The notes beneath the pieces are model-generated. The model had not been told where the DNA came from, made no database searches, and saw only the letters and a program-made list of their open reading frames with translations. This document shows, one piece after another, positions 1 to 7,889 of a DNA stretch of 16,252 bases. Made by a program: the position numbers and the translations under genes. Origin of the DNA: Actinomycetota bacterium. GTDB taxonomy: Bacteria > Actinomycetota > Thermoleophilia > Solirubrobacterales > Solirubrobacteraceae. The first letter of the stretch is position 1. Each line of letters opens with the position of its first letter. The DNA is taken from positions 1 to 16,252 of the forward strand of contig CAJCIJ010000217.1 of assembly GCA_903970315.1 (NCBI GenBank), read 5' to 3'.

Positions 1-1
1 C

Positions 2-811
2 GGCGACCGCCTCCCCATCCCCGAGGCCCGAGACGAGATCCGTCGGCTGGGCGACACGCTGAACGCCCTGCTCGACCGGGTCGAGGAGGCGCTGGCCCGC
101 GAGCGCGCGTTCGTGTCCGACGCCAGTCATGAGCTGCGCACCCCGCTCGCCGTGCTCAAGCTCGAGCTCGAGTTCGCGCTCGCCTCCGACATCTCCCGCC
201 ACGAGCTCCAGGAGCGCGTCGCATCGGCCACCGAGGAGGTCGACCGCCTGACCAAGGTGGCCAACGACCTCCTGCTGATCGCTCGCGCGGACGGGGGCCG
301 ACTGCCGCTGGAGCAGCGCGTCGTCGAGGTCTCCGACGTCCTCACGGCGGTCGCCGACCGCTTTGGAGCGGCCGCCCGGCTGCGCGAGCGGAGCGTCAGC
401 GCCGAGCCGAGCCGCCAGGCGCTGTTCGTCAATATCGACGAGACCTGGATCGAGCAGGCGCTCAACAACCTCGTGTCCAACGCACTGCGCTACGGGGACG
501 GTCCCGTCGTCCTCATGGCGCGCGCCCAGGACGACCGGGTCGAGCTGCACGTGCTCGATACGGGTGGCGGCTTCGCCCCGGAGTTCCTCCAGACCGCCTT
601 CGAGCGCTTCGCCCGGGCCGACGCCGCCCGCAGCGGCGGCGGGGTCGGCCTCGGGCTGTCGATCGTGCGGGCCATCGCCGACGCTCACGGGGGCTGTGCC
701 GGTGCCGCCAACCGCGTGGGTGGGGGCGCCGACGTCTGGGTCGCCCTACCCCGCACGTCCCCGGTGTCCGTCGAACACGACGCACACGTGGTGGGTGCCA
801 GAATCGTCTGA
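2..811 (+). CDS. Two-component sensor histidine kinase, C-terminal part (5' end outside window)
   Basis: This is the cytoplasmic half of a membrane sensor kinase. It autophosphorylates on a histidine and passes the phosphate to a response regulator, which is not in the window. The first ~35 codons read as the end of a HAMP-type linker (EIRRLGDTLNALLDRVEEAL), then the H-box FVSDASHELRTPL with the phospho-accepting His at 128-130. The N-box is NNLVSNALRYG, followed by the G1 box DTGGGF, the F-box region FERFARAD and the G2 box GGGVGLGLSIVRAIADAHGG, so the HATPase domain is complete. The frame is open back to the left edge, so the sensor domain, transmembrane segments and start are missing. Codon 113-115 (GTG) is an internal Val of the H-box, not a start. 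The stop TGA shares its last base with the next gene's ATG, so translation is probably coupled. The family is certain; the signal sensed is unknown. Confidence 0.95.
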   Translation, partial: GDRLPIPEARDEIRRLGDTLNALLDRVEEALARERAFVSDASHELRTPLAVLKLELEFALASDISRHELQERVASATEEVDRLTKVANDLLLIARADGGRLPLEQRVVEVSDVLTAVADRFGAAARLRERSVSAEPSRQALFVNIDETWIEQALNNLVSNALRYGDGPVVLMARAQDDRVELHVLDTGGGFAPEFLQTAFERFARADAARSGGGVGLGLSIVRAIADAHGGCAGAANRVGGGADVWVALPRTSPVSVEHDAHVVGARIV

Positions 812-2343
812 TGCCGCGCACGCCGACCACGCTCGTTCCGCCGGTGGCGGAGATCCTCGCCGACCGCGTCGGTGAGGAGATGGACCTCAATGACCGGTAC
901 CTCAACCCGCAGATGGGCCGCATCCTGCGGACCCTCGGCTTCGACAAGAGCTGGGTGGGCGGCGACGCGGCCCACCTGATCGACGCGGACGGGGATCGCT
1001 ACCTCGATCTCTACTCCGGCTACGGGGTGTTCGCCCTCGGGCGCAATCATCCCGACGTGATCGCCGCCGTCCAGGCGGTGATGGATGCCCGCACCGGCAA
1101 TCTGCCCCAGCTCGGCGTGACCCTGCTCAGCGGGGTGCTCGGCGAGCAGCTCATCGCCCGCGCCCCCGAGAGCGTGGCCGCGATGGTCCCCGCCAACACG
1201 GGTACCGAGACCGTGGAGGCCGCGATCAAGATCTCCCGCGCCGCCACCGGTCGGCCGCGGATCCTCTTCGCCGAACACGCCTTCCACGGCCTCACGCTCG
1301 GCTCGCTTTCGCTGAACGGCAACGATGAGTTTCGCGACGGCTTTGGCCCGCTGCTGCCCGGATGTGACCCCGTGCCCTTTGGCGACACCGATGCGCTGAA
1401 GGCCCAGCTGGAACGCGGCGACGTGGCGGCGTTCGTGGTCGAGCCCGTCCAGGGCAAGGGTGTGAACATCCCCGCGCCGGACTACCTGCGCACCGCCCAG
1501 GAGCTCTGCCGGGCCGCGGGCGCGCTGCTGTGCTGCGACGAGGTCCAGACCGGGCTGGGGCGCACCGGCCGCTTCCTGGCGCTTGAGCACTGGGGGCTGG
1601 AACCCGACATCGTGTGCCTGTCAAAGGCACTGTCGGGTGGCCTCGTTCCCATCGGCGCCGTGCTCGTGTCGCGCGCCGCGTTTGACCGCGTCTTTGACGG
1701 CATGGAGCGCGCCGTGCGCCATGGCTCGACCTTTGGCGGCAACGATTTGGCCGCCGCCGCCGCTCTGGCGACGCTCGCGGTGCTCGATCGGGACGGCCTC
1801 GTCGAGCGGTCGGCGCGGTTGGGCGAGCTGCTGCTGGAGCTGACCCGGCCGCTGGTCGATCGCTACGACGTCGTTTCCGATGTGCGCGGTCTGGGACTGA
1901 TGTGGGCGATCGAGTTCGATCCGCTTGCCGGGGCCGGAGCGGGTGCGCCGCACCACACTGGCTCGGGTAACGGCAATGGCGCGTCGGCCGGAGGCAACGG
2001 CACGGCCGGCGACGGCAGCGGCAATGGCAATGGCGCGCCGGCCGGCGCCCGCAGGCGCGGCGGGGCGCTCTGGGGCCGCGTGGAGCGTGCCCAGCCGGGG
2101 CTGTTCTCCCAGATGATCACGGTGCCGCTGTTCACCGAGCACCACATCCTCTGCCAGGTCGCCGGCCACCGCATGAACGTGATCAAGGCGCTGCCGGCGC
2201 TGCTCATCGAGGAGGACGAGGTGCGCCGCTTCGCGGCGGCCCTGGAGCAGGTCGTGGCCCAGGCCGCGCGCGCTCCCGCGGCGCTTGCGCTGTCGCGGTT
2301 TGGCCTCGGCGTCGCACGCCGGCGGGCGCTGGGACGCCGGTAG
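811..2343 (+). CDS. Class III PLP-dependent aminotransferase (ornithine/acetylornithine type) with Gly/Asn-rich insertion
   Basis: A 510-residue fold-type I aminotransferase that moves an amino group between an omega-amino donor and a 2-oxo acid using pyridoxal phosphate in the cytoplasm. Visible are the N-terminal substrate-site region ([19 protein letters not shown]), the PLP phosphate-binding [12 protein letters not shown], the cofactor-contacting [11 protein letters not shown] (Asp243) and the Schiff-base lysine in [15 protein letters not shown] (Lys272). The C-terminal [20 protein letters not shown] is also typical. Family members usually have about 400-450 residues. The excess is mainly a low-complexity Gly/Asn/Ala stretch at about residues 371-417, plus an Ala/Arg-rich tail. 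The ATG overlaps the kinase stop (TGATG), and TypA starts 5 nt after this stop, so the three probably form one transcript. The exact substrate (acetylornithine, ornithine, putrescine or other) cannot be read from the sequence. Confidence 0.93.
   Translation: MPRTPTTLVPPVAEILADRVGEEMDLNDRYLNPQMGRILRTLGFDKSWVGGDAAHLIDADGDRYLDLYSGYGVFALGRNHPDVIAAVQAVMDARTGNLPQLGVTLLSGVLGEQLIARAPESVAAMVPANTGTETVEAAIKISRAATGRPRILFAEHAFHGLTLGSLSLNGNDEFRDGFGPLLPGCDPVPFGDTDALKAQLERGDVAAFVVEPVQGKGVNIPAPDYLRTAQELCRAAGALLCCDEVQTGLGRTGRFLALEHWGLEPDIVCLSKALSGGLVPIGAVLVSRAAFDRVFDGMERAVRHGSTFGGNDLAAAAALATLAVLDRDGLVERSARLGELLLELTRPLVDRYDVVSDVRGLGLMWAIEFDPLAGAGAGAPHHTGSGNGNGASAGGNGTAGDGSGNGNGAPAGARRRGGALWGRVERAQPGLFSQMITVPLFTEHHILCQVAGHRMNVIKALPALLIEEDEVRRFAAALEQVVAQAARAPAALALSRFGLGVARRRALGRR
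1961..2046 (+). repeat. Gly/Asn-coding low-complexity repeat inside the aminotransferase
   Basis: In-frame simple-sequence tract built on variants of GGCAAYGGC. The 12-mer GGCAATGGCGCG occurs exactly twice, at 1972-1983 and 2026-2037, 54 nt (18 codons) apart, and a GGCAAT unit is tandemly doubled at 2020-2031. It encodes a flexible GNGNG-type linker. The multiple-of-three period suggests growth by in-frame slippage or unequal recombination. Confidence 0.8.
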
Positions 2344-2348
2344 CCGTC

Positions 2349-4241
2349 GTGGCCGCCACAGACCCCGTGCCGCGCGCCGCTACCCTGTCCGCGCCCGTGC
2401 TGACCCCGCGCTCCGACATCCGAAACGTGGCGATCATCGCCCACGTTGACCACGGCAAGACCTCACTCGTGGACGCCATGCTGTGGCAGTCCGGCGCCTT
2501 TCGCGAGGGCCAGGATGTCGCCGACCTGGTGATGGACTCGATGGACATCGAGCGCGAGCGCGGGATCACGATCCTGGCCAAGAACACCGCCATCCACTAC
2601 AAGGACGTCAAGCTCAACATCGTCGACACGCCCGGGCACGCCGATTTTGGCGGAGAGGTCGAGCGCGGCCTGACCATGGTTGACGGCGTGGTGCTGCTCG
2701 TGGACGCCTCCGAGGGACCCCTGCCGCAGACCCGTTTCGTGTTGCGCAAGACCCTGGAAGCCGGCTTGCCGGTGATCCTGGTGGTCAACAAGATCGACCG
2801 GCCCGACGCGCGCGTTGCCGAGGTCGTCGATGAGGTCTATGAGCTGTTCTTGGACCTCGACGCCGGCGAGCACCAGATCGAGTTCCCGATCGTCTACTGC
2901 AACGCCAAGGCCGGGCGGGCCACGCTGACCTATGACGGGCCGGGGCACGAAGGCGAGAACCTCAAGCCGCTGTTTGACACGTTGCTGGAGAAGATCCCGC
3001 CGCCGATGTATGACCCCGAGCTGCCGTTGCAGGCGCTGGTGACAAACCTCGACGCCTCCAAGTACGTCGGCCGCCTGGCGATCTGCCGCGTGCGCAGCGG
3101 CGCCATCAAGTCCGGGCAGTCGCTGGCCTGGTGCCACATCGACGGGACCATCGAGCGTGCCCAGGTGACCGAGCTGTACATCACAGAGGGGCTTGACCGC
3201 GTCTCCGTCACGGAGGCCTCGGCGGGCGAAATCATCGCCGTTGCCGGCATCGCCGAGGTGACCATCGGCGAGACGCTCGCCGATCCCAACGACCCGATCC
3301 CGTTGCCCCCCATCGCCATCGAGGAGCCCGCCCTGTCGGTCACCATCTCGGCCAACACCTCGCCGCTGGCGGGCAGAGAGGGAGACAAGGTCACCGCACG
3401 CCAGATACTTGGCCGCCTGGAATCAGAGCTCCTGGGCAACGTCTCCCTGCGCGTGGAGGAGGTCAAGACCGACTCCCAGGCGGGGGTCTGGGAGGTTCAG
3501 GGTCGCGGCGAGTTGCAGCTGGCGGTGCTCGTGGAGATGATGCGACGCGAGGGCTACGAGCTGACCGTGGGCCAGCCACGGGTGCTTGAGCACGTCGTCG
3601 ACGGCAAGCGCCAGGAGCCCTTTGAGCGGCTCACCATCGACGTGCCCGAGGACCATGTCGGCGCGGTCACACAGCTTTTGGCCCAGCGCAAGGGGCGGAT
3701 GGACCACATGGCAAACCACGGCACCGGCTGGGTGCGGATGGACTACATCGTGCCCACCCGCGGGCTGATCGGCTTCCGCAGGGAGCTTCTGACCGAAACC
3801 CGTGGGACGGGCATCGCGCACCACATCTTCGACCACTGGGAGGGGTGGGCGGGGGAGCTGAAGACCAGAACCAACGGCGTGCTCGTGTCCGACCGCGCCG
3901 GCAAGACCACGCAGTACTCGCTGATGGCGCTGCAGGACCGCGGCACGCTCTTCGTGGCTCCCGGCGAGGAGGTCTACGAAGGCATGGTGGTCGGTGAAAG
4001 CACACGCTCCGGCGATCTGGACGTCAACGCAACGCGGGAGAAGCATCTGACCAACATGCGCTCGTCAACCGCCGAAGTGCTCGAGCGGCCGCTTGCGCGC
4101 CGCGACATGACCCTCGATGAAGCGCTCGAGTTCATTGGCGACGACGAGTGCGTCGAGGTGACGCCGACCAGCGTGCGCATCCGCAAGACCGTGCTTGATA
4201 AGACCCAGCGCCAGAAGGCGGCGCGACAGAAGCGCAGCTGA
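2349..4241 (+). CDS. typA: Translational GTPase TypA/BipA
   Basis: A ribosome-associated GTPase of the EF-G-like superfamily, involved in ribosome assembly and stress or low-temperature adaptation. At 630 residues it matches the family (about 600-640). The GTPase motifs are all present: G1 AHVDHGKT (31-38), the switch region RERGIT, G3 [14 protein letters not shown] and G4 NKIDRPDAR. Domain II ([22 protein letters not shown]) and the domain III/V region typical of TypA ([24 protein letters not shown]) follow. The TypA-specific C-terminal domain has [13 protein letters not shown] and the ending [16 protein letters not shown]. The GTG at 2349 gives about 20 extra residues before the conserved [18 protein letters not shown] codons at 2367 and 2397 are in-frame alternatives, and none has a strong ribosome site. 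The gene lies 5 nt after the aminotransferase, so it is probably read from the same transcript. Confidence 0.97.
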   Translation: MAATDPVPRAATLSAPVLTPRSDIRNVAIIAHVDHGKTSLVDAMLWQSGAFREGQDVADLVMDSMDIERERGITILAKNTAIHYKDVKLNIVDTPGHADFGGEVERGLTMVDGVVLLVDASEGPLPQTRFVLRKTLEAGLPVILVVNKIDRPDARVAEVVDEVYELFLDLDAGEHQIEFPIVYCNAKAGRATLTYDGPGHEGENLKPLFDTLLEKIPPPMYDPELPLQALVTNLDASKYVGRLAICRVRSGAIKSGQSLAWCHIDGTIERAQVTELYITEGLDRVSVTEASAGEIIAVAGIAEVTIGETLADPNDPIPLPPIAIEEPALSVTISANTSPLAGREGDKVTARQILGRLESELLGNVSLRVEEVKTDSQAGVWEVQGRGELQLAVLVEMMRREGYELTVGQPRVLEHVVDGKRQEPFERLTIDVPEDHVGAVTQLLAQRKGRMDHMANHGTGWVRMDYIVPTRGLIGFRRELLTETRGTGIAHHIFDHWEGWAGELKTRTNGVLVSDRAGKTTQYSLMALQDRGTLFVAPGEEVYEGMVVGESTRSGDLDVNATREKHLTNMRSSTAEVLERPLARRDMTLDEALEFIGDDECVEVTPTSVRIRKTVLDKTQRQKAARQKRS

Positions 4242-4244
4242 GCG

Positions 4245-5636
4245 TCAGGCGGCGGCGCTTGTCGCCGAGCGCGGGTGCGGGCGCGGCGATGAGTCGATGA
4301 AGCGCGCAAGCGGCTCTATCTGCCAGGGGTCGGGCCCGTCGGCCAACTCCAGCCACCGTCTGGCGTCCTCGGCGCCCATCTTGATCAGCCCGTCGATGAA
4401 GTCGCGGTCAAAGAACAGATAGCTCAACAGCTCTCCGTGGGTCGGCGATTCGTCACCCAGCAGCCGGTTGAGTAGGCGGAAGTCGGTCCCGCGCAGGGCC
4501 GACAGGCGGCGCCAGCCCTTGATGCCGCGCATCTCTCCCAGGCCGCCGTAGTTGGCCTTGAAGACCTCCGATGCCAGCTTGCCAATGATCCCGGCCTGGC
4601 CGGGCGCGATGAAGATGTACGGGACCACGCGGTAGGGGGCCTTGCCGCGCACCGCCCTGTACTTGTTGGCGGCACCGTCGCCGCCGCCGAAGAAGATGTT
4701 GGCGTTGCCCAGCATGCGGATGTCCTCGATCAGTGGATCGACGAGCTGTCCCTGAAGCACGTGCAGCCAGCCGTCGCCGAAGTCCGGCGGCTGGTCGTCG
4801 CCGGCAGGGCCACGGGCCGGCTCGCCCACCGCGTCCATGCCCACCACGACGAGGCGCTTGGCCCCGAGATCAAGGGCCGGCTTCAACGGTGCGCTCAGGC
4901 GGGTGCCGCCGTCGATGTACCAGCCCGCCGCGCGACGCGGACTGGCCACGTGCACGGGCGGGAAGAAGATGGGGATCGCCGCCGAGGCGCCCACATGTTC
5001 GCCACCCAGCTTGGTGGCCACATAGGAGATCACGTGCGAGCGGTGCTCGGTAGCCGCCGCGAGTACATCGCTGGAGCCCTCGGCAAAGACCACGGTCCGG
5101 CCGCTGCCGGCCGACGTGGCAACGATTCCCACGGAGTCCACCACGCCGTCGCGAACGTTCTTGTGCAGCTGCGGCCAGTCGATCCAGTGGCCCAGGTTCG
5201 CCTTCAGAGGCCCTGGATCGAGCAGACTGGGCACGCGCACGCGCGGCAGCGAGAGCACTCCGCCCGCGTAGCGCAGCGCCGTAATCGGTACCTGCCAGGA
5301 GAGGATCGGGCGGATCACGGAGTCCTTGTCAACCTGATGCCAGAGGTCTATGACCCTGGAGACGGCCTCCTCGGCGCCCAGGTGCCACATCGCCGCCAGG
5401 CCCGCGGCGTTGATGGCGCCGACGCTGGTACCGATGAACTGCGTGGGAGATTCGTCCCGCGCCTCCAGGGCCGGCAAGATCACCGAGAGCGCTCCAACCT
5501 CATAGGCCCCGCGCGCACCGCCACCGGAAAGCACCAGCGAGATGCCCTCTGCGCCGGGTGCGCGCCTGGCCGCCTTACGCCGCGAAGCGCGGCTGGCCGA
5601 GACGGACTTTGCAGGCTTGCTCAAGCTTGGGAACAT
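4245..5636 (-). CDS. Patatin-like phospholipase (serine acyl hydrolase)
   Basis: A predicted lipid acyl hydrolase with a Ser-Asp dyad, 463 residues. The oxyanion-hole motif GGGARGAYE lies at residues 38-46, the nucleophile elbow GTSVG gives Ser71, and the catalytic Asp is in YIDGGTRLSAP (Asp242). This order and spacing define the patatin/RssA-like family. The first ~30 residues are basic and Ser/Ala-rich without a clear hydrophobic segment, so a cytoplasmic or membrane-peripheral site is likely. The start at 5636 (ATG, protein begins MFPSLSK) was chosen because the family fold begins soon after. The open frame continues further upstream, but that part is antisense to the divergent gene's signal peptide. 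It is convergent with TypA (3 bp between stops) and divergent from the FtsH-ectodomain-like gene. The substrate is unknown; homologues include housekeeping phospholipases and virulence factors. Confidence 0.9.
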   Translation of the reverse strand: MFPSLSKPAKSVSASRASRRKAARRAPGAEGISLVLSGGGARGAYEVGALSVILPALEARDESPTQFIGTSVGAINAAGLAAMWHLGAEEAVSRVIDLWHQVDKDSVIRPILSWQVPITALRYAGGVLSLPRVRVPSLLDPGPLKANLGHWIDWPQLHKNVRDGVVDSVGIVATSAGSGRTVVFAEGSSDVLAAATEHRSHVISYVATKLGGEHVGASAAIPIFFPPVHVASPRRAAGWYIDGGTRLSAPLKPALDLGAKRLVVVGMDAVGEPARGPAGDDQPPDFGDGWLHVLQGQLVDPLIEDIRMLGNANIFFGGGDGAANKYRAVRGKAPYRVVPYIFIAPGQAGIIGKLASEVFKANYGGLGEMRGIKGWRRLSALRGTDFRLLNRLLGDESPTHGELLSYLFFDRDFIDGLIKMGAEDARRWLELADGPDPWQIEPLARFIDSSPRPHPRSATSAAA

Positions 5637-5718
5637 ACGCTCTTGTATCGGCAAAATCCAGACCGGCTCAAACCGTGCTCGCCGCCGGCCCGGCCGCCGG
5701 CCCGTTAAGGTGCCGCGC
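5637..5718. promoter_or_regulatory. Divergent intergenic region between phospholipase and FtsH-ectodomain-like gene
   Basis: An 82-bp region that must hold start signals for both flanking genes. A relatively AT-rich patch at 5641-5657 contains TCTTGTAT (5641-5648), the same 8-mer found beside the metal operon palindrome at 7901-7908. AAGG at 5707-5710 lies 8 nt before the ATG at 5719 and is a plausible ribosome site. I cannot assign -35/-10 boxes with confidence. Confidence 0.4.
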
Positions 5719-6273
5719 ATGAGCAGAGCGGTCTGTGGTGTTCGGTGGGCAGTCCTGGTGGCGGCGTTGGTGCTGGGCATCGGCGCGCCTGCATCCGCTG
5801 TGGCCATGTCGGCGCCCAGGCAGACGGCAACCGCGACGTTGTCCGTGGCCACGGTGGTCACGGCCACGGCGTCAAACACCCAAGCGATCACATACGAACA
5901 AGAGTCCGTTGCGGCCTTCGAAGCCCAGCTTGCCTCCCACGCCGTCGCGGCGGCGGAATTCAACAAGGTGGCCCACCACCTGCACCTGACGCTGCACGGC
6001 GGCCGTCATCTGCTCGTCAACTACCCCGGCCACCAGGAGCCACAGTTCCAGGCCAAGATCGAGGCGGCCGGCGTCCCGATCACGATCGAGTTCACGGGCA
6101 AGGCCGCGGGCCCGGTCCATCACAAGCTGCGCTACATCGCCGCCGCGCTGCTGCTTGTCGTGCTCGTCGCGCTCATTGCGATGCTGATCGTGCGCCGGCG
6201 CAGGCTTGCCGGCTACGCCGAACACGACGAAGGCCCGACACCGCCAGCCGGATCATTGGGCAGTCCACAGTGA
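5719..6273 (+). CDS. Secreted, C-terminally membrane-anchored protein resembling a FtsH extracellular domain
   Basis: A 184-residue protein. Residues about 1-27 form a signal peptide (hydrophobic core WAVLVAALVLGIGAPASA, possible cut after ASA at 25-27). A Thr/Ala/Val-rich stretch follows, then a compact domain at about 55-125, a single transmembrane helix at about 135-158 (IAAALLLVVLVALIAMLIV) and a basic stop-transfer RRRR with a short cytoplasmic tail. The domain pattern (ITYEQESVAAFEAQLASHAV, then HLTLHGGRHLLVNYPG, then a pair of helices ending AGVPITIEF) resembles the FtsH ectodomain that precedes the second FtsH membrane helix. There is no AAA ATPase or zinc protease part. The ATG at 5719 has AAGG 8 nt upstream; the longer open frame from 5542 is rejected because it lies over the phospholipase start. 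It is 35 nt before the CDF exporter and probably co-transcribed. Domain assignment is by eye; function unknown. Confidence 0.75.
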   Translation: MSRAVCGVRWAVLVAALVLGIGAPASAVAMSAPRQTATATLSVATVVTATASNTQAITYEQESVAAFEAQLASHAVAAAEFNKVAHHLHLTLHGGRHLLVNYPGHQEPQFQAKIEAAGVPITIEFTGKAAGPVHHKLRYIAAALLLVVLVALIAMLIVRRRRLAGYAEHDEGPTPPAGSLGSPQ

Positions 6274-6308
6274 GGGTGTAGAAGACGGCCTCACAACCGG
6301 GCAGCGAT

Positions 6309-7250
6309 GTGGCCGGCTCCCGTCATGGCGGGGCCGGTCACCACCACCACGGCGCCCACGGGCACATGCCCGCCGCCCCGGACACCTCGCCGCGGCGACT
6401 GGCTGTCGCGCTGGCGTTGATCGTGGCCTTCATGGTCGTGGAGGTGATCGCGGGGCTCATTGCGCACTCGCTGGCTCTGGTCTCGGATGCCGGCCACATG
6501 CTCACTGACGCCGCAGCACTCGGCGTTTCCCTGGCGGCTGTGCGGATGGCCGCCCGCCCGGCGGGTGGCGCTTTGACGTACGGACTGCGCCGCGTGGACG
6601 TGCTCGGTGCGCAGGTCAACGGTGCCACGCTCCTGGTGGGAGCCGGCGTGATCGTCTATGTGGCGGTCCTTCGGCTGGTCTCCCCTCCGCACGTGTCCGC
6701 CTGGCCGATGGTGGCCGTGGGCCTGGCGGGCGTCGCGGTCAACGGCTCAGCCACGCTCGCGCTGTCGGGAGCCGGCCGAGACAGCCTCAGCGTGGAGGGC
6801 TCCTTCCAACACATGCTCACCGACCTGTTCGCGTTCCTGGCCACAGTGGTCGCCGGCGTCGTGATCCTGCTGACCGGCTTTGCTCGCGCCGATGCGATCG
6901 CCTCGCTCGGTGTCGCGGCTCTGATGCTCCGCTCGGCGGTCCCGCTGCTGGCTGCTGCCGGCCGCGTCCTGCTGGAGGCGGCGCCCGCGGGGATCGACCC
7001 GCCACAGATCGGCCACGCGATGGCGTCGGAGCCGGGGGTTGTCGAGGTTCACGACCTGCACATCTGGGAGGTCTCGGCCGGCTTTCCCGCCGTCTCGGCG
7101 CACGTTCTGGTGGCACCCGAGACCGACTGCCACGCAACGCGCCGGGCCCTCGAGCGGGTGTTGCGGGAGCGCTTTGGCCTGGAGCACTCCACGCTTCAGG
7201 TTGAGCACACGGCCACCGACGGCCTGATCGATATTGAGCCGTCGGCTTAG
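6309..7250 (+). CDS. Cation diffusion facilitator (CDF) family metal/H+ antiporter, CzcD/ZitB type
   Basis: An inner-membrane exporter of divalent metal, most likely Zn2+ (also Cd2+/Co2+ in relatives), 313 residues. The N-terminus carries HHHHGAHGH (11-19), a metal-binding segment common before TM1. TM1-TM2 hold LVSDAGHMLTD with the HxxxD site His63/Asp67, followed by TYGLRRVDVLGAQVNG. TM5 has the second site FQHMLTD (His168/Asp172). The C-terminal cytoplasmic ferredoxin-like domain shows VVEVHDLHIWEVSAGFPAVSAHV. His/Asp at both intramembrane sites fits a zinc-type selectivity. The GTG at 6309 is the first start after an in-frame stop at 6279 and keeps the His-rich segment; ATG 6366 is the alternative. 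It lies 35 nt after the FtsH-like gene. A metal uptake operon lies about 670 bp downstream, so export and import are neighbours. Confidence 0.93.
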   Translation: MAGSRHGGAGHHHHGAHGHMPAAPDTSPRRLAVALALIVAFMVVEVIAGLIAHSLALVSDAGHMLTDAAALGVSLAAVRMAARPAGGALTYGLRRVDVLGAQVNGATLLVGAGVIVYVAVLRLVSPPHVSAWPMVAVGLAGVAVNGSATLALSGAGRDSLSVEGSFQHMLTDLFAFLATVVAGVVILLTGFARADAIASLGVAALMLRSAVPLLAAAGRVLLEAAPAGIDPPQIGHAMASEPGVVEVHDLHIWEVSAGFPAVSAHVLVAPETDCHATRRALERVLRERFGLEHSTLQVEHTATDGLIDIEPSA

Positions 7251-7262
7251 GCTTAAGGCCCC

Positions 7263-7278
7263 CGCCAGCCGGCGTTTT
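7263..7278 (+). terminator. Possible weak hairpin plus T-run after the CDF gene
   Basis: CGCC (7263-7266), loop AGCC, GGCG (7271-7274), then TTTT at 7275-7278. The stem is only 4 bp, so this is a weak candidate. It lies 12 nt past the CDF stop and touches the stop of the minus-strand fragment. Confidence 0.3.
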
Positions 7279-7529
7279 CAGTCGAGCTCGATCGGCGTCG
7301 GCACCTCGCCGGGATCGTCGAGGTGAAGCACAGGACCGCTGTGATGTTCGAACGTCACCGTAAACGCACGGAAGAAGTCTCTCCGCCCGAACACGGTGAT
7401 CGTGTTCTTGGCGAATCCGGGCTCGATCCCGAAGACCGGTCCCCACGGTTGCGGCCCGAGCCGGTGGTCGGATGGGACAATAACGCGGGCCGGGATCGCG
7501 TACGGAAGCGACCAGGTTGGTATGTGCAT
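7278..7529 (-). pseudogene. Fragment of a retropepsin-like aspartic protease (catalytic half missing)
   Basis: An open frame of 83 codons from ATG 7529, starting MHIPTWSLPYAIPARV and ending in PGEVPTPIELD. Its segment VFGRRDFFRAFTVTFE closely resembles the conserved C-terminal signature of small bacterial retropepsin-like proteins (LLGRxDFFxxFxVxFD). The upstream GVAGG at the fragment's edge resembles the GVGG loop of that family. The N-terminal half, with the catalytic DTGA motif, is absent in this frame and I find none in the other minus-strand frames over 7530-7640. The frame stays open to 7940 but that part is antisense to the DUF5678-like gene. It may be a decayed remnant or a short protein without protease activity. 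It sits in a lower-GC island, divergent from the DUF5678-like gene. Family assignment is by eye. Confidence 0.45.
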
Positions 7530-7558
7530 GCCGCCTGCGACTCCAGCGCCGTCCGATG

Positions 7559-7586
7559 TTGGCTGGAGGTAAACACGGCGTAGGAT
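7559..7586 (+). promoter_or_regulatory. Candidate sigma-70-type promoter for the DUF5678-like gene
   Basis: TTGGCT at 7559-7564 and TAGGAT at 7581-7586 are separated by 16 nt. Both resemble -35/-10 boxes (TTGACA/TATAAT), and the start codon is 34 nt downstream. The prediction is by eye only. Confidence 0.4.
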
Positions 7587-7620
7587 GGCGTCATCGCGTA
7601 AATTCGACCGGAGAGGGACG

Positions 7621-7812
7621 ATGGCAGCAGTAATCTCACCGCCACCAGTGCCTGCCGAGGCGTTTGATCGATTCCCCGGCCGCTGGGTGGCCATCCGCAA
7701 CCGTGAGGTTGTTGCGGACGCCGACACAATCGCCGAGCTTGAGGCCGATGCAAGAGTCGATGCCACCGACATGCTTTTTCGGGCGCCAGCACCGAACTCA
7801 ACGTTCTTGTAG
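7621..7812 (+). CDS. Small DUF5678-like protein
   Basis: A 63-residue soluble protein. The core FDRFPGRWVAIRNREVVADADTIAELEADA matches the pattern of DUF5678 proteins: an aromatic-Pro-Gly-(R/K)-W-V-A motif, a beta-hairpin with EVVA and a helix. The ending DATDMLFRAPAPNSTFL supplies the last strand. The function of the family is not established. ATG 7621 has GGAG at 7610-7613, a good ribosome site; the longer frame from 7585 is less likely. GC content here (about 60-62 % in counted lines) is clearly below that of the flanking transporter genes. The retropepsin-like fragment lies divergently to its left. To my recollection, DUF5678 genes often sit next to retropepsin-like genes; that is memory, not checked here. 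Confidence 0.75.
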   Translation: MAAVISPPPVPAEAFDRFPGRWVAIRNREVVADADTIAELEADARVDATDMLFRAPAPNSTFL

Positions 7813-7889
7813 ACGCGACCGGCGTTAGCCGTGGTGACAAGTTGAGGGCGGGTGGTCGAATGTCCTGGGTCCCACCCTCGGGCCCAATA
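7813..7889. other. Short intergenic region before the metal operon
   Basis: Non-coding as far as I can see, about 60 % GC at its start. GGGTGG (7850-7855) and CCACCC (7872-7877) could form a 6-bp stem with a 16-nt loop, but no T-run follows, so I do not call a terminator. Past the DUF5678 stop the +1 frame reads VLVDATGVSRGDKL, without recognisable similarity. Confidence 0.3.

Noticed and set aside
685..1590. A 301-codon open frame antisense to the aminotransferase
   Set aside because: The translated sequence has no recognisable family motif and covers a strongly supported PLP enzyme. Long antisense frames are expected at this GC content.
5637..5966. Upstream extension of the phospholipase frame to 5966
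   Set aside because: It is antisense to the signal peptide of the divergent gene and precedes the conserved domain without family similarity; ATG 5636 is a better start.
7850..7877. GGGTGG/CCACCC hairpin as a riboswitch or terminator
   Set aside because: A single 6-bp stem with a 16-nt loop, no T-run and no known riboswitch core; chance pairing is likely in GC-rich DNA.
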